Assembly (NCBI GenBank): GCA_030729385.1
Contig: JANQXM010000051.1
Location: 1-64,000 of the forward strand
Length of the DNA stretch: 64,000 nt
Direction of reading: 5' to 3'
Origin: Opitutales bacterium
Lineage (GTDB): Bacteria; Verrucomicrobiota; Verrucomicrobiia; Opitutales; Coraliomargaritaceae
Position 1 is the first letter of the stretch. The number at the start of each line of letters is the position of its first letter. Below the pieces are notes generated by a model, which was not told the origin of the DNA, searched no databases, and was given only the letters and a program-made list of their open reading frames with translations. A program made the translations under genes and the position numbers. Below are positions 41,177 to 50,515 of this stretch, piece by piece.

Positions 41177-42049
41177 TTAGCTCTGGCTGGCTTTGAAAGC
41201 GCGCAGGGTGTTGTGCATGAGCATGGCCACTGTCATGGGGCCGACACCGCCTGGCACGGGGGTGATGTGTGACGCTTTTTGAGAAACGGCTTCGAAATCG
41301 ACATCACCGACTAGGCGGTAGCCGCTCTTGCGGGACTCGTCGACAACGCGGTTGATACCTACGTCGATTACGGCGACGCCCTCTTTGACCATGTCGCCAG
41401 TGACGAAGTTGGGGCGGCCAATCGCAGCGATCAGGACGTCGGCTTGACGTGTGATGCTGGGCAAGTCTTGAGTGCGAGAGTGGCAGATGGTGACGGTGGC
41501 GTTTCCTGACACGGCCTTGCGCACCATCAGCAGGGCGGCGGGCTTGCCTACGATTTGGCTGCGACCGAGCACGACGACGTGCTTGCCCTGCGTTTCGATT
41601 CCGCTGCGCTCGATCAACTGGACGATGCCAGCTGGGGTGCAGGCGACAAAGCCGCTGCTGTCTTCTTGGCAAAGTTTGCCGATGTTAATGGTGTTGAAGC
41701 CGTCGACGTCTTTACCTGGAAGGACGCGGTTGAAGGTTTCGGTCTCATCGATGTGGTTCGGAAGGGGCGCTTGAATCAAGATGCCGTTCACATCAGGGTC
41801 GGCATTGAGTGCATCGATCTGAGCGAAGAGGTCTTCTTTGCTGACGTCCTCAGGTAGAATGTGCATGCGACTGCCGATACCAATACGTGCGGCAGTCTTC
41901 TCCTTTTTCCGCACATACGAAACAGACGCGGGGTCTTCGCCAACACGGATCACGGCGATGACTGGTTTTTTGCCCGGAAGTGCACCGACCTCTTTGGTCA
42001 GTTCTTCAATGATAGATTCTGCGATAGCGTTGCCGTCGATGAGTTGCAT
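41177..42049 (-). CDS. folD: Bifunctional methylene-THF dehydrogenase / methenyl-THF cyclohydrolase
   Basis: A 290-residue enzyme that interconverts 5,10-methylene- and 10-formyl-tetrahydrofolate. [18 protein letters not shown] contains the catalytic Tyr and Lys, [14 protein letters not shown] and [14 protein letters not shown] are signatures, and [19 protein letters not shown] is the NADP loop. [16 protein letters not shown] ends the protein. The ATG at 42049 gives the expected N-terminus; a 21-codon in-phase extension would overlap the upstream gene. With purU in the same window it shapes the one-carbon pool. Confidence 0.97.
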   Translation of the reverse strand: MQLIDGNAIAESIIEELTKEVGALPGKKPVIAVIRVGEDPASVSYVRKKEKTAARIGIGSRMHILPEDVSKEDLFAQIDALNADPDVNGILIQAPLPNHIDETETFNRVLPGKDVDGFNTINIGKLCQEDSSGFVACTPAGIVQLIERSGIETQGKHVVVLGRSQIVGKPAALLMVRKAVSGNATVTICHSRTQDLPSITRQADVLIAAIGRPNFVTGDMVKEGVAVIDVGINRVVDESRKSGYRLVGDVDFEAVSQKASHITPVPGGVGPMTVAMLMHNTLRAFKASQS

Positions 42050-42074
42050 GATAATGGGTGGTTGAAAAATGGGA

Positions 42075-42986
42075 TTATTGGTCGATACGTATGGTGCGCG
42101 CGGTGATGGCAATCACTTCGTTGTGGCCTTCGCTTAATTGAACCTCGCCGTGGATGTAAACCTGCTGGTTGAGATAAGGCGTGATGTCGTTGATATACAT
42201 TTGCGAGATGTCGACGTCTGCCAAGCGGTTGCCTTGGCTATCTTCGAGCTGTAGTGCATTACCCGCTTGGGCTAGGGTGCCGGAGAAGCGATAAATGACG
42301 CCAGGTAAGAAAGTCGTCTGTTGGGCTGCAGTAGCTTGAGAGAGTGGTGCCGGTGTGATCCTTGGCGCTTTTGGTTTTGGTTCTGGCCGAGGGATTGGTG
42401 CACTGTTGGAGCTCCTCCAAACCACATTTTCAGGGGGTAGGGCTTCGGGGCGGGTGATGCCTACGCCACGCGCGGGATCAAAGTCGTTCAGGTAGCTTTT
42501 ATCGTTCGTATCCCGGCGGTATGTCGGCTTGTCGACCATCGTGATCGGTGCCAACGGGGTGACCGGTCTGGTGAGTTGCTCGAAATAAACCGAGAGCGTT
42601 TTGGTGACGCGTAGTTGTGCCCATTGGTCGGCCACTTTCAGCACCTTTATCTGGTCGGATTGTTCGATGCGAGTGAGTGGTGTGCCGTTGAGGCTGGAAT
42701 CGGCAGAGAGCGGTGTTTGCAGTTCGATTTCGAAGTTTTTCGACATTTTAGCGGTCGAAATGTAGCCCTCGATCGAGACCTTGTGTTGACTCTGCTTCCA
42801 GCCATTTTGAGCCAGAAAGGGGTTGGCGACTTGGGTGCTTCGCTGGATGGTTGTGCTTGTTTCGTCAACGCGAGCCACCGTCGGAGCATTGGCATCGGGG
42901 TTCAGTCGTAAAAGCACTTCACCAGCTTGTGAGCCTGCGGTGGCGCAAAATAAAAGTGCCAGTGTGTATCTTAGAATGCGCTGCAT
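42075..42986 (-). CDS. Exported hypothetical protein
   Basis: A 303-residue protein with a signal peptide ([17 protein letters not shown], about 7-22). The first part (residues 50-150) is beta-rich and SH3-like ([37 protein letters not shown]). A Pro-rich linker follows ([18 protein letters not shown]). The C-terminal domain of about 75 residues ([39 protein letters not shown]) resembles small OB-fold beta-barrels. No family is named. It precedes folD by 25 bp, and the two are probably co-transcribed. Confidence 0.6.
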   Translation of the reverse strand: MQRILRYTLALLFCATAGSQAGEVLLRLNPDANAPTVARVDETSTTIQRSTQVANPFLAQNGWKQSQHKVSIEGYISTAKMSKNFEIELQTPLSADSSLNGTPLTRIEQSDQIKVLKVADQWAQLRVTKTLSVYFEQLTRPVTPLAPITMVDKPTYRRDTNDKSYLNDFDPARGVGITRPEALPPENVVWRSSNSAPIPRPEPKPKAPRITPAPLSQATAAQQTTFLPGVIYRFSGTLAQAGNALQLEDSQGNRLADVDISQMYINDITPYLNQQVYIHGEVQLSEGHNEVIAITARTIRIDQ

Positions 42987-43026
42987 GGTATCAATATGTG
43001 TCGATGGACGGGCGGTTTAACGAGTA

Positions 43027-43758
43027 TCAAGCGAAGAGGCGCTCGATGTCCTTTTTCCCGAGGATCTTTATGCCGCCTTTAGGGATATTTTTCAAGATGA
43101 TGCCACCGATTTGCACGCGGACGAGTTTTTTGACGAAATATCGGTTTGCTTCGAACAGGCGGCGCACTTCACGTTTCTTGCCGTGGTGTAGGTGCACTTC
43201 AAGTCGGCGTTGGTGGCCTTCGCCGATCTGTGGCGCAGGGAGGACTTTTTCGGCTTTGAGGAAATCGCCTTCGTATTCAACGCCATTAAGGAGTTTTGGA
43301 ATGTCCTCTTTGTTGAAATCGCGATGCAGTACGACCCGGTAGCGTTTCACGATCTCGGTGCTAGGGTGGGTGAGCCGGTGTGCGAGATCGCCATCGTTGG
43401 TGATCACGAGCAGGCCTTCACTGTCTTTGTCCAGTCGTCCCGCGCAAAATAAGCGCAGGCGCAGCAAGTCGGCTGGCAGTAGGTCAAACACAGTCCGTTC
43501 CGCATGCGGATCCGAGTTAGTGCACATCACGCCCTTGGGCTTGTTCATAATCAAGGTGACGATACGCTCCTGCTTCATTAGCAAGGGCTTGTTGTTTACA
43601 AATATCGGCGCGCTTGGAAGCGCTTTGTCGCCTAACTCGGCGACTTTGCCGTTTACGCGCACCTTGCCATCTTCGATGTAGCGCTCTGCTTCACGACGTG
43701 AGCAGAGGCCTGCATTGGCTATAATTTTTTGAATACGCTGTTCTTCCTGGTCTGACAT
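43027..43758 (-). CDS. RsuA/RluB/RluE-family pseudouridine synthase (RluB-like)
   Basis: A 243-residue enzyme. The S4 domain lies at residues 5-50 (EEQRIQKIIANAGLCSRREAE). The catalytic domain has IVTLIMNKPKGVMCTNSD, and the signature LFCAGRLDKDSEGLLVITNDG contains the catalytic Asp in GRLD. HHGKKREVRRLFEANRY is typical of RluB. It probably modifies 23S rRNA in the peptidyl-transferase region, as RluB does; the exact site is an inference. The ATG at 43758 was preferred to an upstream alternative. It is the third pseudouridine synthase gene in the window and is divergent from fabG. Confidence 0.9.
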   Translation of the reverse strand: MSDQEEQRIQKIIANAGLCSRREAERYIEDGKVRVNGKVAELGDKALPSAPIFVNNKPLLMKQERIVTLIMNKPKGVMCTNSDPHAERTVFDLLPADLLRLRLFCAGRLDKDSEGLLVITNDGDLAHRLTHPSTEIVKRYRVVLHRDFNKEDIPKLLNGVEYEGDFLKAEKVLPAPQIGEGHQRRLEVHLHHGKKREVRRLFEANRYFVKKLVRVQIGGIILKNIPKGGIKILGKKDIERLFA

Positions 43759-43894
43759 ACCTGAACTTGAGCCGAAATCAGGAGCTGCTGTCAATGTTGC
43801 TTGGAGTTAACATTCGTGCTTGCCCCCATCTATGGAAATACTGTGAACTTTATCTGTTTACTGATTCAACCGACTTTGACTTATTATTTACTGA

Positions 43895-44641
43895 ATGACT
43901 GATTCGACTGACAAAAAAATTGCCCTTGTAACTGGTGCCGGTCGCGGCATCGGCAAGGAGATCGCTGTGCTTCTCGCTGACAAAGGACACCACGTAATTT
44001 GCGTGAGCCGTTCTGAAGGTTCTTGTGGTGCAGTTGCAGATACAATCAATGCAAATGGTGGCTCCGCCCAGTCGCTTGCTTTAGACGTAGCCGATAAGGC
44101 TGCAGTTAAAGAAGCCTGCGAAAAGCTCCTCGAAGAGCATGGCAATATCGATATTTTGGTAAACAACGCAGGGATCACCCGCGACGGTCTCCTTTTCCGT
44201 ATGAGCGACGACGATTGGGAAGATGTCATCGCGACAAATTTAACCAGCTGCTTTACTTGGATTAAGCACTTGGCCCGCCCGATGACGCGCAAGCGCTGGG
44301 GTCGTATCATCAATATGTCCTCTGTAATCGGACTGACTGGTAATGCCGGTCAGGCGAATTACGCCGCTGCAAAAGCTGGCATGCTTGGCCTCACAAAGAG
44401 TCTTGCCAAAGAATTTGCAGCACGCAATGTAACCGTTAATGCGATTGCACCTGGTTTTATTGCGACAGACATGACTGCTGAATTAAATGAAAAACAGCAG
44501 GAAGCCATCGTCGGCATGATTCCCATGAAACGCATGGGAACCGCTGCAGACATCGCTCATACAACCGCATTTCTCGCCTCAGAAGAAGCAGGCTACATCA
44601 CCGGTCAAGTTTTTACAGTTGACGGTGGTATGGTGATGTGA
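43895..44641 (+). CDS. fabG: 3-oxoacyl-ACP reductase
   Basis: A 248-residue short-chain dehydrogenase that reduces 3-oxoacyl-ACP with NADPH in type II fatty-acid synthesis. ALVTGAGRGIGKEIAVLLA binds the cofactor and LVNNAGITRDGLLFRM is strongly FabG-like. The catalytic Ser is in INMSSVIGLTGN, and Tyr/Lys are in NYAAAKAGMLGLTKSLAKE. VNAIAPGFIATDMT and GQVFTVDGGMVM finish it. It heads the fabG-acpP-fabF operon, the housekeeping counterpart of the SDR at 29861. Confidence 0.95.
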   Translation: MTDSTDKKIALVTGAGRGIGKEIAVLLADKGHHVICVSRSEGSCGAVADTINANGGSAQSLALDVADKAAVKEACEKLLEEHGNIDILVNNAGITRDGLLFRMSDDDWEDVIATNLTSCFTWIKHLARPMTRKRWGRIINMSSVIGLTGNAGQANYAAAKAGMLGLTKSLAKEFAARNVTVNAIAPGFIATDMTAELNEKQQEAIVGMIPMKRMGTAADIAHTTAFLASEEAGYITGQVFTVDGGMVM

Positions 44642-44673
44642 TGCTGAGATTCCTTTCACTCAAACCTAGAAAA

Positions 44674-44930
<257 letters not shown>

Positions 44931-44992
44931 TTCCACTCTCTACATTTTAACGACTAAGCCGCTTAACCGCGGCTTAGTTTTTATAAACTCTT

Positions 44993-46249
44993 ATGGACGA
45001 AGCACCTAAACGAAACCGAGTAGTCATTACAGGAATCGGAACTGTCACCAGTTACGGTGACGGCGTCGAATCCTTCTGGGATAACATCCTAGCCGGTAAA
45101 AGCGGTATCGACACCGTTCAATCTTTCGACATCACCGATTACCCGTCAAAGGTTGGGGCTGAAGCGCTCCACTTTAACGCGGGTGATTACATGGACCCGA
45201 AAGAGGCCCGTCGGAATGACCGTTACACGCAATTTGCTGTCGCTGCGTCTCGTCTCGCATTGAAAGATGCCGACCTCGACCCCACGACACTCGATGCTGA
45301 TCGCTTTGGCGTTCTCATCGGGTCTGGTATCGGCGGCATGATCACGATTCAGACGCAAAGCCGTCGCCTCTTCGAGGGTGGCCCGCGTAAGGTATCGCCA
45401 TTTATGATTCCTTCCTTGATTGCTAACATCGCCAGCGGTGTGGTTGCGATTGAAGTTGGTGCACGTGGTCCGAATTACGGCATCGTCAGTGCGTGTGCTT
45501 CCGGCACACACAGTATCGGTGAAGCTTTTAAAATGCTCCGCGATAGCGATGCAGACATCATGCTCGCTGGTGGTAGTGAGGCTGCAGTGACAGAACTCGG
45601 TTATGCCGGCTTCTGTTCCATGAAAGCCATGAGCACGAGCTATAACGACGCCCCACAGACAGCCAGCCGTCCTTTCGATAAGGGTCGCGATGGATTCATC
45701 ATGGGTGAAGGTTCTGGCGTCTTGGTCATGGAAACTTTGGAGCACGCACAAGCGCGTGGTGCCAACATTATTTGTGAGATTGCAGGCTACGGAGCGACTT
45801 GCGACGCTTACCACATCACCTCTCCGGACCCAGAAGGTAAAGCCCTTGGTGCCGCCATAACTAAAGTGATTCAGCAGGCAGGCCTTCAACCTGAAGACGT
45901 CAGCTATATCAACGCGCATGGCACTTCCACGCCTTACAACGACAAGTTCGAGACAGGTGCGATCAAGAAAGCTCTCGGGGATCACGCATACAAGATTCCC
46001 GTCTCTTCCACGAAGGGGATGACTGGTCACTTGCTCGGTGCTGCCGGTGGTATTGAGTCTGCGGTTTGTGCGCTCGCGATTCGCGACAGCAAAGTACCGC
46101 CGACGATCAACTACACCGATCCCGATCCAGACTGTGATTTGGACTGTGTGCCAAACGAGGCACGCGATGCCGAAGTCAATGTCGCGATTTGCAACAACCT
46201 CGGATTCGGTGGTCACAACGCAACGCTTCTCTTCAAGAAGTTTGTTTAG
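44993..46249 (+). CDS. fabF: 3-oxoacyl-ACP synthase II
   Basis: A 418-residue KAS II that elongates acyl-ACP with malonyl-ACP. The active-site Cys is in GIVSACASGTHSIGEAFKM, the two His residues are in YINAHGTSTPYNDKFE and SSTKGMTGHLLGAAGGIE, and NNLGFGGHNATLLFK ends the protein. Length is standard. It is the last gene of fabG-acpP-fabF, ended by the terminator at 46272. Confidence 0.97.
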   Translation: MDEAPKRNRVVITGIGTVTSYGDGVESFWDNILAGKSGIDTVQSFDITDYPSKVGAEALHFNAGDYMDPKEARRNDRYTQFAVAASRLALKDADLDPTTLDADRFGVLIGSGIGGMITIQTQSRRLFEGGPRKVSPFMIPSLIANIASGVVAIEVGARGPNYGIVSACASGTHSIGEAFKMLRDSDADIMLAGGSEAAVTELGYAGFCSMKAMSTSYNDAPQTASRPFDKGRDGFIMGEGSGVLVMETLEHAQARGANIICEIAGYGATCDAYHITSPDPEGKALGAAITKVIQQAGLQPEDVSYINAHGTSTPYNDKFETGAIKKALGDHAYKIPVSSTKGMTGHLLGAAGGIESAVCALAIRDSKVPPTINYTDPDPDCDLDCVPNEARDAEVNVAICNNLGFGGHNATLLFKKFV

Positions 46250-46271
46250 TTTATCCTAGAATAGTATTTTC

Positions 46272-46298
46272 AAAAGCCCGACTTCGGTCGGGCTTTTT
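46272..46298 (+). terminator. Rho-independent terminator after fabF
   Basis: The stem AAAAGCCCGAC with a TTCG tetraloop and GTCGGGCTTTT, followed by further T residues, lies 22 bp after the fabF stop. It is a strong and typical structure. Confidence 0.95.
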
Positions 46299-46312
46299 TG
46301 TGTCGTGATTTA

Positions 46313-46394
46313 GTATGGGGTAGGGACGCCTGCCCCCGGGCGTCCGATTATGTTGCGAGTTGCCGCGGACGGCTGAGGCAGCCGTCCCTACCAT
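46313..46394. repeat. REP-like inverted pair with GTAG/CTAC ends (REPIN type)
   Basis: Two imperfect palindromes point toward each other. The left one (46318-46346) begins GGTAGGGACGCC and folds on GGACGCC/GGCGTCC. The right one (46364-46391) folds on GGACGGCTG/CAGCCGTCC and ends CGTCCCTACC. Each unit is a GTAG tetranucleotide next to a hairpin, the hallmark of REP sequences mobilised by RAYT (TnpA-REP) transposases. It sits between fabF and the broken gene at 46439. Confidence 0.75.
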
Positions 46395-46438
46395 AAAGTT
46401 AGAATCGACCCCGCGCGGATTCTCGCAATGCTCGTGTC

Positions 46439-47185
46439 ATGCGATTCATCAGTTTGAGCGTCATCATGTCATTGCTCGTCGGTAGCACTGCGTTCGGACA
46501 ACTCGCTACCACGGAGATAGAATCAGCGTCGCGGGTAGAGACTTTTGTCGCTTGGTTGCTTGAAGACGAGGCACCTTTACAGGTCGTGTCGTTTGCGGAG
46601 GTTGTGCGTGCCACTTCGGGTTGCTCGGTGCTTCCCGTTAATGCCGAAGACCCTGTCGATGCGGCCATGCTTGCAGCCTTAGGAAGCCCCATGGATCAAA
46701 CTTTTGTAACATTGGCTTAGGCGGAACATCCGATTCATCAAGTGGGTCGAGTGAATGAAATCAGTCGCCACGTGGAGGACACCTTAATCAAAGCACTGGA
46801 TGCTATGGAGGGGCTGACTTGCGGCGTGCCTGTCAATGCATTGGGCGATCTTCAGCGCTCGGGTTATCCGGATATCCGACTGCTGTATGAGGCTTCCGGA
46901 CGTATCTTTTACATCGACCCTAAAGTCTATAAAGCGGGCAGTGAGACGAGTAGCTTTCGCACTTTCTATTTCGAGCCACAGCGTAGCACTAATAAAATAA
47001 CCGAAGATGCCAGCCACTTAATCGTTGGTGTTTCCCATCAAGGTCGCATGGGAGATCGCTGGCTATTGCAGTCTTGGCGCGTGGTGGACTTGATTGATTT
47101 CAAAGTTCGCCTAAAGGCAGAGTTTCAAGCCAGCAACCGCGACCTCTATCATGCGGGCGCTATCATTTTGAAAAAGGAAGACTGA
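46439..47185 (+). pseudogene. Exported PD-(D/E)XK nuclease-like gene interrupted by an in-frame TAG
   Basis: One reading frame of 249 codons is interrupted only by TAG at 46718-46720. The first 93 codons encode a signal-peptide-like start (LSVIMSLLVGSTAFGQ, about 7-22) and a helical segment. The frame continues without shift into 154 further codons (AEHPIHQ, VNEISRHVEDTLIKAL). These end in a domain with SGYPDIRLLYEASGRIFYIDPKVYK. The P-D...D-x-K spacing and flanking strands resemble a PD-(D/E)XK nuclease core, though this match is weak. A single nonsense mutation or a sequencing error is the simplest reading; recoding is possible but unsupported. The gene is bracketed by two REP-like inverted pairs. 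Confidence 0.7.
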
Positions 47186-47220
47186 GCGGTGGAGCCTACA
47201 CATCACAAAGATTTTGATGT

Positions 47221-47316
47221 GTAGGGGCTTTGCTTGCGAAGACCGCGACAACTCAAACCAGACGATCCTTCTAGGACTAGATCTCTGTTCGCGGTCTTCG
47301 CGAGCAAAGCCCCTAC
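47221..47316. repeat. REP-like inverted pair with 28-bp arms and GTAG/CTAC ends
   Basis: The left arm 47221-47248 (starting GTAGGGGCTTTGCT) is the reverse complement of the right arm 47289-47316 with one mismatch in 28. The arms are separated by 40 bp. Each arm begins with GTAG at its outer end, and the body can form an imperfect hairpin. A diverged single arm of the same family is at 53938-53966. It lies between the broken gene and the convergent TPR gene. Confidence 0.85.
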
Positions 47317-47319
47317 GGC

Positions 47320-50300
47320 TTACTCTAAATTCCCGAGGTCGATGAACAGTGCTTCGATCGATTCAATCACTTGATTTTGTTTTAGTGCGTCGGCTGGATG
47401 TTTGATGACGTTCTCCATCATGTAGTCGAAGCCAGATTGGGCTGTGGTTACAGGCAACTTGGCAGCCGCTTTGAAAGGATAGACTGACTTAGGAGTAGGG
47501 ATAAGGTCGACCAGTTCCTGATTCTTGAGCACGGCAGTCCATACAGCCTTGAGGTCGGAGACTTCTCCTAGGTCGGCGGATGAATGGTTCTGCATCGGAT
47601 CGAGCGAATAGATCTTTAAAATCAACTTATCTTTTTCTGCTGCGGTCATGTGCATACGCTCGCTGAGCGAGGCGATTTTTTCCCATGCGTTGAGGTAGTC
47701 GGGATCCAAGGCGACGGCATCTTGGAAGTGCTTCATTGCTTCGACTTCGCGCTCTTGGTGATCTCTGAGATAGCCGATCAGGTAGTGGACTTGAGGCACT
47801 TCGGGCTGGGTGATGAGCAAGTTGCTGAACACTTCATCGGCGATGGATTGTGGCTTCTCGCCGCTGAAAACGCTCTCGCAGCCGAAGCAATGGCTCTCGA
47901 CGCGTCCGAAGCTGGACGGCATGAGCTCGTAAGCTTTTTTGTAGTGAATCGCTGCTTCATCGACGCGGCCTTCATCGTAGAGGCGCACTGCGAGTCGTGA
48001 TTGCACGCAATAAGCGTCGGCAAAGAAAGTGAGTGATTCTTTGTAGCGCTTAATGGCCTGAAGGTAGAGACCTGCGCTGTAAAACTGATCGGCATTTTCG
48101 GAGTGGCGGATCGCTTTGACGACATCAGCGAAGAACTTCGCTTCCTTGTTGTTGCCTTGTGCGGCGCGAATCTGACGCATCACATCATAGACGCGCATAC
48201 GGTCGTTGCGCGGTTGCTCGCCGTCGGAGGGGTCGATGGCGATCGCTTGTGTCGCAATCGCTTCGGCTGCGCTCAAATCGCCTTCGTTGACGAGGTGCTG
48301 TGCTTTCCAAATAAGTGGGCGCTCTTGAAATTGATCGAGTGCGAAGAGCTTGTCGAAAAAGCCGAGGGCATCAGCGCCTTTGATTTCTAAATAGAGCGCA
48401 TAGGCGGGGTCGTAGCCGTTGTCTTGTTTGAGCAAAGCTTCGAGAGTCATGGCGGCTGCATCGGTCTTGCCTGAATGCTGGAGTGTCTTGGCGAGTAGCC
48501 AGCCAAAGCGGCGGTTCTCAGGTGAGGCATCACCACGTGCTAAGAGCTCGATCGCATCATGAGTCAGCCAAAGTGTGCTTTCATCTAATAATTTTAAGGC
48601 GGCGGTATAATCTTTGTTCGAGACGAGCAGTCCCATCTTCATGATCAATGCATCTTGATACTCGCGCTTATTGTCAGCGCGAAAGGCTTCGATTGTTTTG
48701 TAATCATTACCACGATAGTAGTCTTCTTCTTTCGTCTTTTTTGCCTGCTTGGCGACGAGTGCCTCACCACTTGATTCGAGACGTTGAATCAATGCATCGG
48801 CGAGATCTATAGCGCCTGCACGATCCCCGGTTGTTATTTTGAGTCTGATTAAATCGCGATAAGGAGATGCGTTGATGCTGCCATATTCAGTTTGGAAATC
48901 CAAGCCGTCGACCTTTGCCTCGGCGAAGCCTTCTTTGACCCATGCGGAGTTGTTTATTAGATGACCCACTTCGATTAGTTTTGTCGCCACTTCGTATTGC
49001 GCTTGCTTCGCCTCGGAGGAGTCCGCCTCGACTTTAAGGGCTTCTAGGAGCCGTAGGACAGCTTGCTCGATGTCATCACTGGCGAGATAGGCAGAAGCGA
49101 GAATTTGGTGCTTTTCGATAACGGCTGCATGATCGCTATCTTTGTTTTCGATGGCTGCTTTCACACGTGCCAGCATGGCTTCATTTTTATTCAACTCTGC
49201 GGAGAGTGCCATGTAGTCGTCCCAGAGTTCTACCTCAGGGTATGTGGCGAGTAGTTGATCGAGGAAATTCCAGGTTTCATTGGTGTAGCCGGCTTTTTTG
49301 AGTGAGCGGACCGCGTCCCAAGGTAAGGAATCCTGTAGGTCGGGAATACTGCGGATCAATTCCATGGCTTCGGTGGCACGGTCGGCAGCGACCAGCCCCC
49401 AGAAGTAATACCCCGTGGCATTCTTGCGCTGGTAGTTGTAGTTGTTCTCTACTTTCGTCGGAAACTTTGTGTTCATCGCTTCGTAGAGCGCGACTTGATC
49501 GATTGATTGCGCCAGTCCCCATTGTGGGGCGGCGAGTGTGTCGATGTTTTCCGAAGCCAACTTTTGGGCGAGCCGGAGTGTGGCATCGGCGTTGTCGATT
49601 GAGAGCTCGACCTTCGCTTGCAGCGCTTGAAGCAGCAGCTCCGTGGCTTGGGCTTCGTCGGTCAGCGTGATGAGGTCAGGCACTTGAATGCTTGGCAGAT
49701 ACATATCCTGCATCGGGTTGATTCCATTCTCAAAATACTTTTGGACGAGTGGGTTGTCCTCATGTGCTTCCATCGCGGCCACGGCTTCGGCGTGTGCTGT
49801 TGGTAGCTTCGTGGCTCGCTCCTGTAGCGCGAAGATTTCTGCTTCGCCACCTTCGGGCATGCCGCTCTCAAACAGCTTCATGTAAGTCAGCATGATTTCC
49901 TGCTGGGCAGCAGTATATGCTTTAAGCTGTTCCAGTATCTCTGGGCCGCCAAGGATCTCGGCGATCTCGGCTTCGTTGATTGGTTGGTTTGACTTTAATT
50001 GCAGCTTAAATTGATCGAGCGCTTTTTCGGGGTGAGTGTCTTGCTGGACTGCGAATAGCTGACTGCGGAGTTCGCTGGTGTCGCTATACCAGTCATCGAT
50101 GGATCCGACTTGTGTTTCAAAGTCGATCAAGAGGGCTTCTGCTGCAGCTAGATCGTTGTTGAGGTAAGCCAGCATGAGGCGAGTGAGTAGAGCTTCCTCC
50201 TTGCTGGTGCCGTCTTGTGGCAGTGATGCGTTGTAGGTCGCCTCTAGTTCGCTCCATTTGTCCGGATGGGGTAATGCTAGCAATACGTCGTGTAGTTTTA

Positions 50301-50457
50301 TCTGGGGCGCCTCTCCTGGCGCCTGTGTATCCCAGCGATGCTGCTTTCCTTCGATGCCCGCATATTCATGCGCGGCGTTGACCCATGTTTCGGAAGCGTA
50401 GGTGGAGGTTAAAGCGGTAAGGGTAAGTAGTAGGGTAGTATTGAATAATTTATACAT
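47320..50457 (-). CDS. Large exported TPR protein
   Basis: A 1045-residue protein with a signal peptide (LFNTTLLLTLTALTSTYASE, about 4-23). Almost the entire remainder is helical repeats. TPR-like units are clear in the last third (RPLIWKAQHLVNEGDLSAAEA, AIHYKKAYELMPSSFG, EAMKHFQDAVALDPDYLNAWE). Two close Cys (HCFGCE) occur near residue 885. No enzymatic domain is seen. Proteins of this size with many TPRs usually scaffold envelope or secretion complexes. The target is unknown. It lies downstream of the ribB-type gene on the same strand, 58 bp away. Confidence 0.72.
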   Translation of the reverse strand: MYKLFNTTLLLTLTALTSTYASETWVNAAHEYAGIEGKQHRWDTQAPGEAPQIKLHDVLLALPHPDKWSELEATYNASLPQDGTSKEEALLTRLMLAYLNNDLAAAEALLIDFETQVGSIDDWYSDTSELRSQLFAVQQDTHPEKALDQFKLQLKSNQPINEAEIAEILGGPEILEQLKAYTAAQQEIMLTYMKLFESGMPEGGEAEIFALQERATKLPTAHAEAVAAMEAHEDNPLVQKYFENGINPMQDMYLPSIQVPDLITLTDEAQATELLLQALQAKVELSIDNADATLRLAQKLASENIDTLAAPQWGLAQSIDQVALYEAMNTKFPTKVENNYNYQRKNATGYYFWGLVAADRATEAMELIRSIPDLQDSLPWDAVRSLKKAGYTNETWNFLDQLLATYPEVELWDDYMALSAELNKNEAMLARVKAAIENKDSDHAAVIEKHQILASAYLASDDIEQAVLRLLEALKVEADSSEAKQAQYEVATKLIEVGHLINNSAWVKEGFAEAKVDGLDFQTEYGSINASPYRDLIRLKITTGDRAGAIDLADALIQRLESSGEALVAKQAKKTKEEDYYRGNDYKTIEAFRADNKREYQDALIMKMGLLVSNKDYTAALKLLDESTLWLTHDAIELLARGDASPENRRFGWLLAKTLQHSGKTDAAAMTLEALLKQDNGYDPAYALYLEIKGADALGFFDKLFALDQFQERPLIWKAQHLVNEGDLSAAEAIATQAIAIDPSDGEQPRNDRMRVYDVMRQIRAAQGNNKEAKFFADVVKAIRHSENADQFYSAGLYLQAIKRYKESLTFFADAYCVQSRLAVRLYDEGRVDEAAIHYKKAYELMPSSFGRVESHCFGCESVFSGEKPQSIADEVFSNLLITQPEVPQVHYLIGYLRDHQEREVEAMKHFQDAVALDPDYLNAWEKIASLSERMHMTAAEKDKLILKIYSLDPMQNHSSADLGEVSDLKAVWTAVLKNQELVDLIPTPKSVYPFKAAAKLPVTTAQSGFDYMMENVIKHPADALKQNQVIESIEALFIDLGNLE

Positions 50458-50515
50458 GGTTATTATTTGAAATTAATAGACATAGTAAAGCAAGCGTTCC
50501 TTTTACAGGAAGAAA

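Noticed and set aside
45146-46216. Open frame of 356 codons on the minus strand opposite fabF
   Set aside because: It is a shadow of the conserved fabF gene with no family match and an Arg/Thr/Val-rich composition typical of antisense translation.
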